From JBAYJS01 sp041664985 (GTDB taxonomy: Bacteria > Patescibacteriota > Patescibacteriia > Buchananbacterales > UBA6539): a stretch of 30,736 nt of DNA. Numbering within the stretch: position 1 is the stretch's first letter; each line of letters starts with the position of its first letter. The notes beneath the pieces are model-generated. The model saw nothing but the letters and a program-made list of their open reading frames with translations, ran no database searches and was not told the DNA's origin. Shown piece by piece: positions 30,409-30,736 of the stretch. The translations under genes and the position numbers were made by a program. Location of the stretch: positions 1 through 30,736 of the forward strand of contig JBAYJS010000010.1 of NCBI GenBank assembly GCA_041664985.1, read 5' to 3'.

Positions 30409-30736
30409 GTGAAAAAGAATGGTGATCTTGAAGGCAAGGTGATTATCGTCACCGGCGGGACCGGAGTTATCGGTCTTGCCATCGTCAAGGAACTTTTGGC
30501 TTTGGGTGTCAAAGTGGTCGCCGGCTCGGCCAGCGCCGGCAAAGCCGCCGCAGTCGGGCTGAAACTGGATGATTTCTGTCCGCAAACCGAACGCCTGTTT
30601 TGCCGGCTTGATGTCACCGACGAAGCCAACATCGGCGAAGTGATTGCCAAAACCGTTGACCGGTTTGGCCAAATTGACGGACTCGTCAACTGCGCCGGTG
30701 GCAACCGCGGCCTCAAACCGTTTTTCGAAACGGACA
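30409..30736 (+). CDS. SDR-family oxidoreductase, 3' truncated by window
   Basis: NAD(P)-dependent short-chain dehydrogenase of which 109 codons are visible. LEGKVIIVTGGTGVIGLAIVKEL (about 6-28) is the Rossmann TGGxGxxG-type loop, FCRLDVTDEANI holds the D of the adenine pocket, and GQIDGLVNCAGGNRG (about 87-101) is the NNAG-equivalent, here NCAGG. An NGAGGN-like form with the same spacing is seen in SDR-type D-mannonate oxidoreductases, which would fit the neighbouring KDG-kinase-like gene in hexuronate breakdown. The catalytic YxxxK lies beyond the window, so specificity is a guess. The start is GTG 30409 with AAGGAG 8 nt before it. It is GC-rich like the kinase. Confidence 0.88.
   Translation, partial: MKKNGDLEGKVIIVTGGTGVIGLAIVKELLALGVKVVAGSASAGKAAAVGLKLDDFCPQTERLFCRLDVTDEANIGEVIAKTVDRFGQIDGLVNCAGGNRGLKPFFETD

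Noticed and set aside
1..30736. Chimeric assembly as the cause of the GC-rich/AT-rich alternation
   Set aside because: The classes alternate many times with clean terminator and promoter boundaries and share the same promoter style, which a single join would not give. Read coverage would still be the proof.

Overview
The window reads as a piece of a Candidate Phyla Radiation (Patescibacteria, probably Parcubacteria-like) genome. The grounds are the AT-rich housekeeping and envelope genes, tandem short pilin-like proteins of the type seen in that group (annotated there as Mbov_0395-like), a TrmB-type regulator, palindromic GC-rich 20-mers and AT-rich inverted repeats between genes, tRNA genes with small endonuclease ORFs beside them, and short spacers with promoters almost abutting start codons. 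The assignment is an inference, because no rRNA or ribosomal protein is present.

Layout: 3-1871 carries lysA (5' cut off) and ddh, the last two steps of a one-step dehydrogenase route to lysine/meso-DAP. 1872-2433 is a repeat-rich tRNA-Gly locus with a broken tRNA copy. 2434-4593 has a TrmB-like regulator and two unrecognised genes. 4648-5597 has a SpoU methyltransferase, then a tiny GIY-YIG element that duplicates the 5' half of tRNA-Leu(UAA). 5758-7506 is a GAF/HD-GYP protein. 7601-11021 has a GT39-like membrane glycosyltransferase, ruvB and two small membrane proteins. 11154-14230 (minus) has a small membrane protein and a large secreted protein with chitobiase-C-like repeats and a MopE metal-binding end. 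14685-18398 (plus) has a flippase, an HD hydrolase and an O-antigen ligase/polymerase-like protein. 18451-19921 (minus) has a TM-helix channel-like protein and two tandem pilin-like genes. 20063-22312 is a secreted lysozyme-like wall protein. 22429-25523 (minus) has an L-fucose-isomerase-family protein and an unrecognised protein. 25757-29021 (minus) has a P-type cation ATPase and an MBL-fold hydrolase. 29131-30736 has a PfkB sugar kinase diverging from an SDR dehydrogenase cut by the window end.

The clearest large-scale pattern is that two kinds of gene alternate. One kind is AT-rich, tightly packed, often with a -10 box only 6-11 nt before the ATG and no visible Shine-Dalgarno. The other is visibly GC-richer (lysA-ddh, 3508-4071, HD-GYP, fucose-isomerase-like, 24375-25523, PfkB, SDR), and where both ends are visible it usually stands alone with its own promoter, a 50-150 nt leader, a strong GGAGG-type site and its own intrinsic terminator. 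Several of these GC-rich genes are metabolic enzymes not expected in a minimal genome, which suggests acquired single-gene cassettes. Near-consensus sigma70-type promoters with exactly 17-bp spacers can be read before many genes.

The most unusual local structures are the GIY-YIG/tRNA-Leu duplication, the same 20-bp palindrome inserted in the D-arm region of two different broken tRNA copies, and an upstream mini-ORF plus terminator hairpin ahead of the large secreted protein.
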